64,000 nucleotides of DNA. Source: Coenobita brevimanus. Lineage: Eukaryota; Arthropoda; Malacostraca; Decapoda; Coenobitidae. This document shows positions 39,421 to 50,118 of this stretch, piece by piece. Within the stretch, counting starts at the first letter, position 1. Each line of letters opens with the position of its first letter. The stretch covers positions 15,465,175 to 15,529,174 of the forward strand of contig CM064690.1 in assembly GCA_032717465.1 (NCBI GenBank), given 5' to 3'. The notes below the pieces were generated by a model. That model saw only the letters and a program-made list of their open reading frames with translations, was not told the DNA's origin and searched no databases. Position numbers and translations under genes: made by a program.

Positions 39421-39839
39421 CAAAATATAACAACCACTCTCATTTCGCAAATACATGTGTATTAATCCAATCACCAGACGATTGTATTAAGCTCAGAGGA
39501 CACTTCTCGTAGTCAGTAGGTTAGAAATTAATTGCAGTAAGAGCTTCACTGAAAGTCCTTCCTTAAACTAAACAGTTGTTCGTTGGCAGTAGGACGTTCT
39601 TGCACCCAACACGGTCACCACCTCACTCCTATGGCGTGTTGTACAGTCCAGTATTGCAACATCATAGGGTTTTAGTCACATTTAGAGAGACTTCTGGAAC
39701 TGAATGACTTACATATGTAGTATCCATTAACCCCTTCACTTCTGAAGATCTGTCCAAAGTTGAGCGATGCCATCTGGTGGTGAAGCGGTACCAAGGCACA
39801 GCAAACCCTTCCCCGGCAGTCATTTTAGTGCTGACCTAT

Positions 39840-40400
39840 AAACACAACAGGATATCTAGTCAATGATGCCACATATCAAATATCAAATTTGGAGTAAATC
39901 GGATGAAAAGGACGATTTTATGCCCATATGAAACTTTAGGCCCAACCCACCTGACACTGACCCCCCTCCCGCTAACTGAGGGGTGACCCCCCTGATGTAA
40001 TGAGGCATGTTATAGGATGCAGATTTGAAAGATGCACCTTTAAGTTTTGGTTTCATGTCGATATGACGAATCTGAATGGAGTTTTGGCGGGAAAAAAAAA
40101 GGATTATTACCCGTCCCTGCTTTTTTTTTTTTTTTTTTTTTTACATTTTTTTGGGTCTACAGTCTGGTCCTTGGCCCAGTTTGACCCAAAATTAGGCAGG
40201 TGATCAGAAGGTCATAGCCCACCATCCCCGTAACTTTGGTCAAAATCGCACCTGCAGTTTTCGCGTAAAGTTGTTAACAAGCAAACAGACAAACAAACAA
40301 ACAAACAAACAAACAAACAAACAAACAAACAGACAGACAAACCGAGTGAAAACAATACCTGTCCCCAAGCCCCTCCGGAGAGGGAACGGGTAATAAATAA
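39840..40400. repeat. Modular repeat with (CAAA)n and inverted ends
   Basis: 40103-40117 (ATTATTACCCGTCCC) and 40382-40396 are inverted repeats with one inserted base. Between them lie a T-run, (CAAA)n/(CAGA)n at 40277-40340 and a hairpin CCCTCCGGAGAGGG next to the right end. This arrangement resembles non-autonomous microsatellite-bearing repeats known from molluscs and crustaceans. Assignment to a superfamily is not possible by eye. Confidence 0.5.
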
Positions 40401-41260
40401 ATAAATTAATAAATGTCATCTGGTGGTAAAATGATATACCTGTCTATCTACCTATCTTTCTATGCATATTCATCTATCTATCTATCTACCTACCTACTAT
40501 CTACCATCTACCTAGCTACCTATATATTGTGCCAGTGTTCGAGGAGCTAAATAAAAATGTTAATGCCTTCAGTAGGATGGCGTCTTTTTGTTTTACTCTT
40601 GTTACAATATGTACTTCATTAATCTCTGGAAATAGTGTACACCTGTGAGTGACGCACTCACCTGCAATGTCTAGCTCAACTCATCTGCAAACTTTTTTTT
40701 TTTTTTTTTAACATCAGACGATTATATTCAACCTGAGGAGGACGCCCCTTGTACGGTATACCTACATGTGTACACGCGCACACACGCACACACATTTATT
40801 TTATGTATATATGCACATATGTACTTATGCACATATGTGTGTGTTTTCAGAACCATCTTTTACCGGATGAGGCTTCACACGTAATACAGAGTGGTGGTGC
40901 GGGTGTGTGTGTGGCTGAAATAAGAGATGTACTAAAAGGGGTGGAGGTGGGGATATGGCCACTATAACGCTCTGAGCTGGAGTTGCCGCCAGCATATTAT
41001 CTCTTGCCGCACTGGAAGGAGGGAGGGGGGGTGGAGATTATACCAAGGGTTTCACTTCTCCTCTAGGGGTCGTGTTCAGGTCTGAGACTTACAAAACATT
41101 AAGACATAATCCCTTCATGGTTCGACAGACATAAACAATTCAGTTCTTCTTCTTCGCCATTCTTCATGTTCCCTGGATAAAAGCCAGTCTAACCACGTGA
41201 AATACACTTATGAATGAACAAGTCATGGTAATAATGCTGAATTTTTGTGGTTTGTTTCAG
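40401..41260. other. No gene recognised; TATC and T-runs
   Basis: Interrupted (TATC)n at 40441-40520, a T-run at 40692-40709 and a dispersed-motif copy at 40713-40735. No exon support before 41260. Confidence 0.45.
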
Positions 41261-41454
41261 GCAGCAGTTTCCTCACCAATGAATGCTATGATTACGCCAT
41301 AATCTCGCACCGTGGCGCCATCACCAGCCTGATACAGCTCAACCCTCCCTCCCCCCAGGACTGTACCCTACATGCACCGTCACTTGGCCAACCACTTCAC
41401 CGCTTCAGCACCTCGTCACCACAATGCTACACCAAGCCACATACGAGGACTTAA
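41261..41454 (+). CDS. Candidate internal or terminal exon, unrecognised
   Basis: TTTGTGGTTTGTTTCAG at 41244-41260 is a good 3' splice site (pyrimidine/T-rich, CAG). In one frame 64 codons follow without a stop, starting SSFLTNECYDYAIISHRGAI and ending at a TAA at 41452-41454. The first ~25 residues have mixed, protein-like composition; the rest is Ser/Pro/His/Gln rich. The other two frames close early. I recognise no domain. It could be a terminal exon, part of a 5' UTR of the gene at 42.5 kb, or chance. Confidence 0.3.
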
Positions 41455-42499
41455 CAGGATCGCAGATACTTCAGCTGAACTTTGACATTTGGCGTATGTA
41501 ATGATGACTAAAAACACAGGACTGACACAAGCACTGAATACAAAAATTGTCCACGTATAAAAATGGGCATAACAAAATTGCCAGCTGAAGTACAAAGTGC
41601 ATCAAGAATGATAGTTTCAGTATTAAGTTGAGCTTATGAACTCACACCACTTGTTGACGAAGGATTTGTAGTATTTTATCACGTTTTGCACTGTGACATT
41701 TAGACAATTAAAGACGAAAGGAGAAGTTGAAATGTAAAAAAAAAAAGAAAAAAGAAAAAAGAAAGAAAGAAAGACTACGTCGAACAAAAGATGCCTGAGC
41801 GTAGGACAACAAATTGGACACCCAACTTCGGCAGCTATTCCAGAGACAAATAAAACAAAATTACCAGTAAAAAGAAGACCAGTAACAGCCAGAAGATGCA
41901 CTAGAAGAAAGGAAAGATGCCATCATCATGAAAACAAGACGCACCTAAAAACACCCAAGTGTAGGAAGCATCAAAAACGTACAACTGGAAACAGGAAAAT
42001 ATAGCCACAGCTGCCTTGCAGAGGACTGGCGCACGAAGAAAAGTGTTATACACATGATAATTTACAGCAGACGAAAAAATAAAATAACTCTTTTATCGTA
42101 GTTGATTTTCCCGAAGCTGAGGAAAACCATCTGGTGGTAGCAGGATTCAGGAAGGGAACTATTTTCAGCTCCTTCAAAGCGAGAGGTCTCCCTTGAGAAC
42201 TGAATACATCATCTGAAAGGTACAAGAACAAAAAATAAGACACGCCATCATAAAAGTTACAAACAGAAGCGATAGTCGCGCACCAGAAGTGGGAACTAAA
42301 ATTAAAAATCTAAAACAAAACCAGTTGCTTAAAAATAAACAAGTACAGACAGGCGAGAGTCAGGTGGTGGGAGAGAAAACTAAGAGTGAAAATAAAAAGA
42401 GAAGTGAGAGAAGATACAAACATAAGTGACAGTCAGGCAGCTGAAGAGGGAAGCAAGGGTGAAAGTACAAAAACTCAAGCAATTTGAAAAAAAATCAAG
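41455..42499 (+). promoter_or_regulatory. Candidate 5' UTR or promoter of the 42.5-kb exon
   Basis: About 1 kb of A-rich plus strand leads into the ATG at 42500, with few T-runs and runs such as AAAATAAAAAGAGAAG near the end. TATAAAAA occurs at 41556-41563. This asymmetric A-richness stops at the coding exon, where GC rises sharply, so it may be transcribed leader. The transcription start is not defined. Confidence 0.3.
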
Positions 42500-42710
42500 A
42501 TGGACGCCTTACTGCCTCAGCTGGAGTATACCCTGAACATGCCCAGCCTTGGCGGTGGGGAAGGTGACGCCGACTCTGGGTATGACGACGCTTCCCTGTC
42601 TCCCCTGCACGACCTGCCCCCCACCCCGCCGCCCACCGCGTCACCACGATACCCGGCCACCTTCCCCTACACACAGCCAGCATCGCCTTCTTCAGACCTC
42701 CCTGGGTCAG
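42500..42710 (+). CDS. First coding exon of an unidentified host gene
   Basis: ATG at 42500 lies in CAAGATGG (A at -3, G at +4). Seventy codons follow and the exon ends in CAG|GTAAGT at 42710/42711, a perfect donor, in phase 1. The product starts MDALLPQLEYTLNMPSLGGG, then is acidic (GDADSGYDDASLSPLHDL), then Pro/Ser/Thr-rich (PPTPPPTASPRYPATFPY). There is no signal peptide. DSGYDDAS has the form of a beta-TrCP degron with longer spacing. PTPPPT fits the Fbw7/Cdc4 phosphodegron pattern TPxx(S/T). Sequence is GC-rich compared with its A-rich neighbours, and no repeat copy exists in the window. A disordered N-terminus of a short-lived regulator such as a transcription factor is inference. Following exons were not found downstream. 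Confidence 0.65.
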
Positions 42711-42966
42711 GTAAGTGATGCTGAATTATAGCGCCATTTTCTTGTTGACACTGAAGGTCTCGTAGCATGCCTTCATATTAGCACTTTATACTATCATGGT
42801 TAGGGCAACTCTAGTATCCTATTGCTGCCATTGCCAGAGGATGTTACACTTTATTCAGCTAAGAGTGAGTCAGAAGACCCGACAAGTTTTAATATTGCCA
42901 TCATTAACCCTTTTATGGTCAGTTGAGAGTGAGTCATGCTCTTGTATGCAACTAATGCTATTTGCG
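42711..42966 (+). other. Start of the putative intron 1
   Basis: Begins GTAAGTGATG. The sequence turns AT-rich immediately. No acceptor-plus-exon with conserved coding was found in the rest of the window, so the intron would exceed 21 kb or the gene continues outside. Confidence 0.45.
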
Positions 42967-43058
42967 ATGATATCATTATCTATCTATCTATCTATTGCCA
43001 GACGCCATAATCCCGTAAGGGGTGGCCACTTGACTTTGAGTTACTTATTTTACAGGGT
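42967..43058 (-). mobile_element. (TATC)n plus the terminal ~60 bp of repeat F
   Basis: TATC units (42978-42993) join TTGCCAGACGCCATAATCCC directly. Homology to repeat F ends at about 43055. On the minus strand this is a 5'-truncated retroposon end with a (GATA)n tail. Confidence 0.75.
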
Positions 43059-43836
43059 ATCACAATGATATATATTACATTCAAGATAATATTCAGATGC
43101 AGTATGCAAAATAAATGCCTAAGGAATACGTACTACGACGTCCGTCATGCTAACCAGAATACAACGCATCGTCGTGCTCTTGCAGTCACTGATTTCGTAA
43201 TATGAAAACAGATCACTTAAGAAGGTGTGCTATGAAGTCCCTGTCGCCAAACAGGATACACCTCATTATTTTGAATGTAACTAAGAACCTACTGTACTTC
43301 TGCTGCTACCAACAATGATAATAGCTGATAATTTTATTACACAAGAATATGACAAACGAATATTTATAACATTAGTAACAGCAGAATGATTTAAATCTCA
43401 GATCAAATGCTACATTTAGAACCACTACTACTATCCCTAAAAAAAATTAATAGATTTCGTTCACACTGCTTCGTCACTAATAAAGAAACTCTCAGTACAT
43501 TCTGTAATTACCATAAATAGTCAGAATCAGGGAACTGATAAGAAATCAAGCTGGTTGGATGAATTTTGTCATGAGAAGTGCATCACATAGGTTTGTCACT
43601 CCTTTTCCTAACTTGAGAGACATCGGATTGACTGTCTGATAGCTGATTATGAAGCTACGGTACGTGTGAAAAGCTGTACTTATGAAATGGAATCAGAATT
43701 CCTGGGGCTTGAATGGTATATGAATGGGTGTGTGGCTCAGTTCATTGGGCATGCTGTTGATTAGTTCTCTCACTGTCATAGTCTGTAATTTTCCCTTCTT
43801 TCTGGAACCTACCTCACCCAACCTGCAGGTGGAAGC
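43059..43836. other. No gene recognised
   Basis: AT-rich, intron-like sequence. Confidence 0.45.
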
Positions 43837-43839
43837 GAA

Positions 43840-43885
<46 letters not shown>

Positions 43886-43923
43886 CTCAGAATTAGTCTG
43901 AAATAAACCACAATAATTTTATA

Positions 43924-44008
<85 letters not shown>
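43837..44008. repeat. (ATG)n and (GA)n microsatellites
   Basis: About 15 ATG/GAT units at 43839-43883 and about 40 GA units at 43928-44008. Confidence 0.95.
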
Positions 44009-44012
<4 letters not shown>

Positions 44013-45040
44013 TGTCATCTAACTTGCATAGACAATTACTGCATACAGGAAATGAGTCAATGAGGATGGTAGGAATACAAACCGTAGCATCATGGGAAAA
44101 GAGTCAAGAGCAAGAAGTTGGTTGCCCGTTTAATGGCAAGGATTTCTCTGAACCATTATTATTTTGGCGATGTTGTTTACTTCAGAGTTACCTACCACAA
44201 CAAAAATGTGTATAACCTTTTTGATTTACCCTGTGGCCGAGAGTTAAGGCCAACACCAGAGGAATACATTCATTTTTGACAAACCCAGCGCGGCCAAAGG
44301 GTCGACCCCTGGAATACGGTGACATCTGTTGTGGTTTATTCTGGCAATTACCACGCAGTGGTACTTGGTGTTAAAAGAAACTTTTCGAGTTCCAGGAGTT
44401 AGCTGTAGGTATCAATGACTCCTTCACTAGCGAAGGGTGTCCCTTAAGATGAAGACAACCATCTGGAGGCAACAAGTAAGAAATAAAGTATATAGTGCGT
44501 TAGCGGACTGAAGAAATTAAAGTGAAATAAATCGTGTGGTATTCATCTGGCCACTAAACGTCCATGTGTTTGCTACACAGAGCGACAAGGTAAACTGCGG
44601 TAGATGATACTAGTGTGGTGTGTGGCAGGTGTATGGCAGCCACACAGCCCTACTTCATTCTTGTTTTTAACCTTTTGATTGGAAAATGCAGCAGCATTCC
44701 GGCCTTTTTTTTTTTTTTTTTTTTTTTGCGAAATCAGTTGAAATATATTCATGCGTAACGACTGCACCACTGTTAATAAGGCAGTTTCGATTTCCGTTGT
44801 GGCGACCAAGAAATGAGCACACGGTACCTCTTTCCAGCTAACGCCAGCCATTTATGTTTAGGTCAGACAAACCCACCCCAGTCACACGGTTAACGTTCTG
44901 ACTGCTGGGCTTTATATGGTGTACACGTTGGCTGAACAAAATCGTGAGACTCTGACAAGAATACTGTACACAATCATTAAGCGTCCACGGTAGAGAAAGG
45001 ATTAATACTCCATTGCCTTTATTGTGTTCTGTTTAAAACT
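44009..45040. other. No gene recognised; dispersed-motif copies
   Basis: Motif copies with their CCTTCACTAGCGAAGG-type companion lie at 44419-44475 and 44932. A T-run sits at 44705-44727. Confidence 0.45.
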
Positions 45041-45049
45041 ATGGTAGCA

Positions 45050-45545
45050 CAGAATCCCCCCACCCCTTTCTCTCAACCGATAAACGATTCCCTCTTTTCA
45101 TCCCCTCCCCTTATCGCTCTCTTCTCCCTCTCCCACTGTGTCGTCATCTGCCACTTCCTCTCACCACATCTCCCCTCCCTCTTCCCTTTCCACTTTGTCA
45201 TTCTCCCCCCCTCCCTTTTTACCACTGTCCTGTTGTTTTCCTCCCTCTTTGCTCTCACCAACCCCTCCTTTTCCACCTCCTCTTTCTTTCCCATTCTGCC
45301 GTCCTCTCCGGCTCCTCTTCTTCCCATACTCTATCTCTACTCACGCCTCCATCTTTATTCAGCTCTCATCATACACTATCTCTACCCACCCCTCCATTTC
45401 TACTCAACTCTCATCATACTCAGTCTATACCCACCCCTCCATCTCTACTCAACTCTCATCATACACTATCTCTACCCACCCCTCCATCTCTATCCAGCTC
45501 TCCTCTTTTCTCCTCTCTCTTGCTCTCCTCTCCCTCACCCCAGGA
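45050..45545. repeat. Pyrimidine-rich tract with a 45-bp tandem array
   Basis: C/T-rich sequence includes about four copies of a 45-bp unit at 45331-45505 (CTCATCATACACTATCTC core). Because 45 is divisible by 3, the plus frame carries a 15-residue repeat (YPPLHLYSTLI type) inside a 272-codon frame. The whole frame is Leu/Ser/Pro/Phe low complexity and I do not call it as a gene. Confidence 0.8.
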
Positions 45546-46189
45546 TCTTGGGTTCAGGCGATATGAACGCACACGTGGCAGCGTGCCCGTTTACACTTTT
45601 CTTTCCTCCTTCCCATCCGGTTGGAATATTCGGGGCAACGCTTTCCTCTTCACATCACTTAATCCAGGTTCAAGTCTTGGCTATTTTAGGCTTTGTTGTA
45701 ATTGTATTTATGGATGTTAATTGTCTGACGCAGCATCACGTAAGAGGTTTCCTTGAAAAAAGAGCCTCAAGGCTTTTCTGTCCCTACTCAGTAAGGATTC
45801 CTTTCCTTATGACAAACCATCTTCCCTTACACACTCTTGTACCTTATCTTTCCATCTAGTTCTCGGTTCCCTTCGCTTCATTCATCCATCCACCTCACCT
45901 CATACACTCTTCAGTTAATCTCTCACTCTCCGTTTCTCTTCAGTGTCTCATAAATAGTCTACATAAGCATGTTGAGTAATGTATTGTCATGGTATATGAT
46001 AACTGCTGTATGCTCTTGTGACTGCAAGTCACAGTACAGGAGAACTATGATAAATTGTCATACAATGTCCGACACTATCATCATCATCGTCCACGTCTCT
46101 TTTCCCATCCTAGGATGAGGTAGTGGTGGATCCAGAAAGTCAGAAAAATCCGACAGACGGAGAATCTACCATAGTCCTCCCAACTGATT
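45546..46189. other. No gene recognised
   Basis: Unique sequence; nothing supportable. Confidence 0.45.
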
Positions 46190-46545
46190 TTTTAAATGCA
46201 AGGAAGAAGGAAACAAAGGCCAGGAGCCCGCAAACCGTTCCTTCCAAGAAAAAAAAAAAAAACAATAGAACGGAGAGCCAAATTCAAGATCTGTTCATTT
46301 CGCGATGTCTGGACACACTGCGTTTGAAAGAATGGAGACCTTAGGAAGCAGGAAACACAGACAGAGGGAGACAGTTCCAGAGCTGACCTGTTGCATAAAT
46401 GAAGGACTGCAAGTAACGGTTAACTCTTTCATTAGATACTCTTTCATTAGATGAGGGTTTGTTCCAAGACGGGTGATACGCGCCTGTCATAGTGGTGTTG
46501 GGGTGTAAGCAGATAGCTCAGAGGGGCAGTGACCACTGAAGCAGC
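46190..46545 (-). mobile_element. 5'-truncated Jockey-like LINE fragment
   Basis: The plus strand starts GCAAGGAAGAAGGAAACAAA, as at the 3' end of the 50-kb element. It follows it through the 3' UTR and the last ~80 codons of the RT frame. Homology stops at about 46543 beside TATC units. A 15-bp unit, ACTCTTTCATTAGAT, is duplicated at 46423 and 46438, replacing part of the frame. It is non-functional. Confidence 0.85.
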
Positions 46546-46859
46546 AATCTATCTATCTACCTTTATACCTAGGCTGAAGTAGCAATAGAAGAGAATTAGC
46601 AATACTCATTCACTAACTTTTCAAGCGCTCGGGATTCTGACTCCAAGTCACATGTATACTCATCCACATTTATGCATTTCATGCCGCCTATTAGTCCGAC
46701 GACCAACAATTCACCGAGAAAGCGTACAGGTGCCAGATACTTGTCGTACACCCTTCCCTACTAAATTCTTCTAATCAGGGGCTCGATCCATGGTCGGTCC
46801 GTAGCTTCATCACTCTCCATACCCTGCACTGGCACACACATTACTATATCTATCTACTT

Positions 46860-47326
46860 ACTTTTTGGCCTACCACATCTCCTCCCACCTACCATACTGC
46901 TCATATATACCCATTCTCACTCTATTTGGACCCATTTTCTCCTCATGACCATACCATCAAACCACATTCTTTTCGATTCTGGTGTCCACAGATTTTCTTA
47001 CTTCGCATTTTGTGCGAATTACGTTCTTATCCTGTCCACACTCCATTGTCTACAGCATTCCTCAACAGCCACATTTCCACTGCTCTTAGTCCTGATTCTT
47101 CACTCTCATTGCAGAACAAATATTAAAGCTACTTCATGGAAGCCTTTCGAAGCCGCCACCCTCAAACCTCTGCTTCTTATCAAAGCCGTCATAACACCAG
47201 CTGTTTTCCTTCCCTGTGCAACACTACTTTCCTCTACTTTTACACATTTACGTGTCTCTTCACCCACGTATTTAAATTCTGTCACCATTTCAAGTCTTTC
47301 TTCATTCATCGTAATTTCACACTGGG

Positions 47327-47369
<43 letters not shown>

Positions 47370-47460
47370 ACAACCATCACTTTACTCTTACCTACGTTCA
47401 CTTTCAAGGCGTGATGCTCACAGCCATCAAAACACTCTGCAGAAGGAAATAAAACAGCCA
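46860..47460 (-). pseudogene. Non-LTR reverse-transcriptase C-terminal fragment
   Basis: On the minus strand the best block is NEERLEMVTEFKYVGEETRK, followed by GRKTAGVMTALIRSRGLRVA. This region lies C-terminal of the RT core in many non-LTR elements, where FKYLG is typical. Frame breaks separate further remnants (ALKVNVGKSKVMVV upstream, LRAVEMWLLRNA downstream). A (CT)n expansion at 47330-47367 lies inside the former coding region as an Arg-Glu run. It is distinct from the Jockey-like family; I assign no clade. Confidence 0.7.
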
Positions 47461-47465
47461 ACCCT

Positions 47466-47703
47466 CAGTGGCGTACCTGAGGAAGGGGCGGGGGGGAGCT
47501 GTTTGAAACTGCCTCCCGGGCCCCCAAAAGGAGGGGGGCCCCCAAAAGCCTTAAAAATTTATAAGCTTTTTAAATAATATTTAAAAATATATATATTTAT
47601 CATCCCGACAATCCCGGCTGAGATAATAGATAAGATTTGAGAATGAGGGGGCCCCACAAAGAACCTAGCCCCCCGGGCCCCCAAATCTCTAGGTAAGCCC
47701 CTG
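47466..47703. mobile_element. 238-bp hAT-like MITE with perfect 8-bp TSD
   Basis: CCAACCCT stands at 47458-47465 and again at 47704-47711. The ends CAGTGGCGTACCTGAG and, complemented, CAGGGGCTTACCTAGA form imperfect terminal inverted repeats. An 8-bp duplication with CAG-starting termini fits the hAT superfamily (established knowledge). The interior has GGGGGCCCCC-type palindromes and an A/T core but no coding. Confidence 0.85.
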
Positions 47704-47885
47704 CCAACCCTTTGATGTGTACGGTGGCTACCTTAATCCTGTGTATTGAAGGGCAGATGGCAGCCTGCCTCCCTTAGTGGTATTACATGATCGAAATAAC
47801 TCCAGTCACCTCTTGGGAATCGAACTCGTACGCTGTAGTAGGGCTACCTCTTCGACAGGGGCGTTCTAGACACTAGACCACCAAA
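47704..47885 (-). mobile_element. tRNA-derived SINE, family 4, copy B
   Basis: On the minus strand the head GGTGGTCTAGTGTCTAGAAC (box A-like) and GAGTTCGATTCCC (box B; plus 47815-47827) are at tRNA spacing. The body shares CATGTAATACCACTA with 25.2 kb. The hAT-like MITE inserted at its downstream edge. Confidence 0.6.
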
Positions 47886-48043
47886 ACAAATGAAGTGAAT
47901 GAACATTAAAGACTGCCAGCATCACCAAAGGAATGCAAGATAGGTTCCACACAGCTACAAAACACACACACTTCTAAGACAATCGCCTTGATGATTAATG
48001 GACATAGAAGAATACTGGAATCTTCAAATTTCTATCTGTCTAT

Positions 48044-48107
48044 CTAGCAATCAATAGCTTTAATTCCGAAAAGTGGTTGCCACAAACAAATCGCCTCCAT
48101 GTCACCC
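48044..48107 (-). mobile_element. Repeat F-like end fragment
   Basis: Between TATC units (about 48030) and unique sequence, TGGTTGCCACAAACAAATCGCC matches (with differences) the fragment at 49950-49990, and more loosely the end of repeat F. An A22 run follows at 48178-48199. From 48200 to 48699 no gene is recognised. Confidence 0.45.
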
Positions 48108-48699
48108 TCTTCCAAATTTGTTTGTATATTAGTTGTATTTAACCCCATAAATCCTTTCAAAAGGACTAAATAAATTAAAAAAAAAAAAAAAAAAAAAAAG
48201 GTCTTGGCGTATTGGGTCAAGGAACAATTGTGCCAAGTTTTGAGCGAACTGGTGAAGAAGTGAAGGAATGACACAAAGTTGAAAAGTGTTTGGAGTAAGA
48301 AAGATGGAAGAAGCTGAGGGAGCACAGTATGTCTGTACACTACTGTTTGAAAACTTAATAAGTTGCCTGGTGACAGGTAACAATACACCCTTCTTGCTGT
48401 GGCTGACAAGGAAAGAACCAATAATACTGGGAGGTTTGCTAGCACAAGTTGGAAGGGAGGAGGGGAAAGAGGTAATGTTAGGCAGCGAGGAACTGAATTT
48501 AGGAGAAGGGACTGTGGGGGATGCAACGGAGAGATTCAGGGAATCCAGTCTTCCCATCTCAACTTTTTTTTTTTAATTTGTAGTCATTTTTTCCTGTAAG
48601 AACTATACAGATTTACTGAATCAAAAGCAATAAATATATGTTATAGTATGAACTGGACCTGCTTTGTAGTTAGGGTTGTAAAATAGACTAATGATATCA

Positions 48700-48856
48700 T
48701 TTACAGGATGTCCAGGGAAGAGTGTACCAAACTTTTAGAGGTTATTTCTTGGGTGATTTTAAGTAATGGCCATGAGGCCAGTTTTCAGTGGCTACGGAGG
48801 TACTCTGGACCTTATCGGGAAAGCGTCTCCCTCGTAATTCACACATACGATCATCA

Positions 48857-48902
<46 letters not shown>
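48700..48902. repeat. GGATGTCCAGGGAAG repeat followed by (TA)n
   Basis: About 155 bp resembles 59126-59310. GG(A/G)TGTCC(A/G)GGGAAG stands at the start of each, and TAATTC-C-CATA-G-TCATCA near the end (dashes mark differences). Both copies run into a dinucleotide array, here (TA)n at 48858-48901. Origin unknown. Confidence 0.4.
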
Positions 48903-48903
<1 letters not shown>

Positions 48904-48911
48904 ACAATGCA

Positions 48912-49795
48912 AATCCACTGCTAAACAATGGCCTCCCCATCGTCTTCCACGAACTCCTTGACTAAGCCGATGTGCCACGTTTTGCCTGCAAACTTCATTA
49001 ACTCATCCCTCCACCTTCTGACTGGCCTTTTCCTGCTACGCTTACAGGCTCTTGTAGTCCAGTCAGTCAGCCTCTTGTTCTGTTGGTTATCCCTTATTCT
49101 TGCTACATGACCACCTCCATTTCTGTTCTTTTATAATTCCTGTAACGTCTTTGACTTTAGTCTGCTCTCTAACGCAAGTTGATCTTTTCCTATCTCATAA
49201 AGATATTCCCAACATTGACCTTTCCATTGCTCTTTGAGAACGGGTTAGTTGATTTTCCGTCGATTTTGTCAGTTTCCAAGTCTCGCAGCCCTACGTCATA
49301 GCTGGAATTGTACATTCGTTATATGCTTTTCTTTTCATACATATTGGCAAGCTACCTTCCTAATGTCTCTATGTTTACCGAAAGCTTTCCATCCAATTGT
49401 AATGCGTCTTCTTATATCGCTATCATGGTCTTTCGTTTGTTATAGTATTTGCCCCATGTAATTGTACTCCTCGACTTCAAGAATTTCTTCGCATATTGTG
49501 ATGACACTCTTTGGTATATCTGGATTAAACATTACTTTAATTTTACTCCTGTTCCTCTTTAGCCCTACTTTGAAATTTTATTTGTTTAGGTCATTTAACA
49601 TTTCTTTCAATGCCTCCGCTGTTCCTGAGATTAGGACAATGTCATCTACAAATCTTAAATGGTTTAAGCTTTCTCTATCTATGTTTACTCCGGTGTTCTC
49701 CCAGTCTAGCTTTCTGAAAATACTTTTTAAGTATGCTGTAACTAATTTTGGTGAAACTGTATATCTCCCTGACTCACGCCCTTCTCAATCATTTC
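48912..49795 (-). pseudogene. RT C-terminal half of a second non-LTR element
   Basis: Minus-strand remnants in order: LRFVDDIVLISGTA at about 49640 (the polymerase motif with the catalytic DD; Y and A replaced), EEYNYMGQ-type sequence, then RWRDELMKFAGKTWH near 49000, a typical end of some RTE-like elements. Several frameshifts and stops make it non-functional. Its 3' end abuts (TA)n at 48902, and its 5' end stops at a C-run (49796). Confidence 0.7.
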
Positions 49796-49857
49796 CCCCC
49801 CCCCAAAGCCTTTATGTAAATTAACTGCAGCAGTTTCCTCTTTTTATACGTTTTCGA

Positions 49858-49859
<2 letters not shown>

Positions 49860-49938
<79 letters not shown>

Positions 49939-49996
49939 ACAAGACGCCTTAATCCCGTAATGGGTGGCCACAAACAAATGGCCTCAAAGTCGCCCT
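49860..49996 (-). repeat. (CA)n plus repeat F-like end
   Basis: (CA)38 at 49860-49936 joins AAGACGCCTTAATCCCGTAA at 49941, then GGGTGGCCACAAACAAATGG. On the minus strand this is the repeat F-like 3' end with a (TG)n tail. The next LINE begins only a few bases further on. Confidence 0.65.
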
Positions 49997-50118
49997 GTCC
50001 CCTGTCATTATTTTTTTTTTATTTTTTTTTTTTATGCGAGGAAGAAGGAACCAAAGGCCATGAGCCCGCAGTAACAGTTCCCTCCAAGAGAAAAACAAAA
50101 CACAACAGAGAGCCAAAT

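Noticed and set aside
45041..45859. 272-codon plus-strand open frame
   Set aside because: Leu/Ser/Pro/Phe low complexity in a C/T-rich tract with a 45-bp tandem repeat. Another frame is open over much of the same stretch, and there is no motif or conserved start.
49249..49824. Two plus-strand frames of 70 and 120 codons
   Set aside because: They are the antisense of a decayed minus-strand reverse transcriptase containing FVDDIVLISG.
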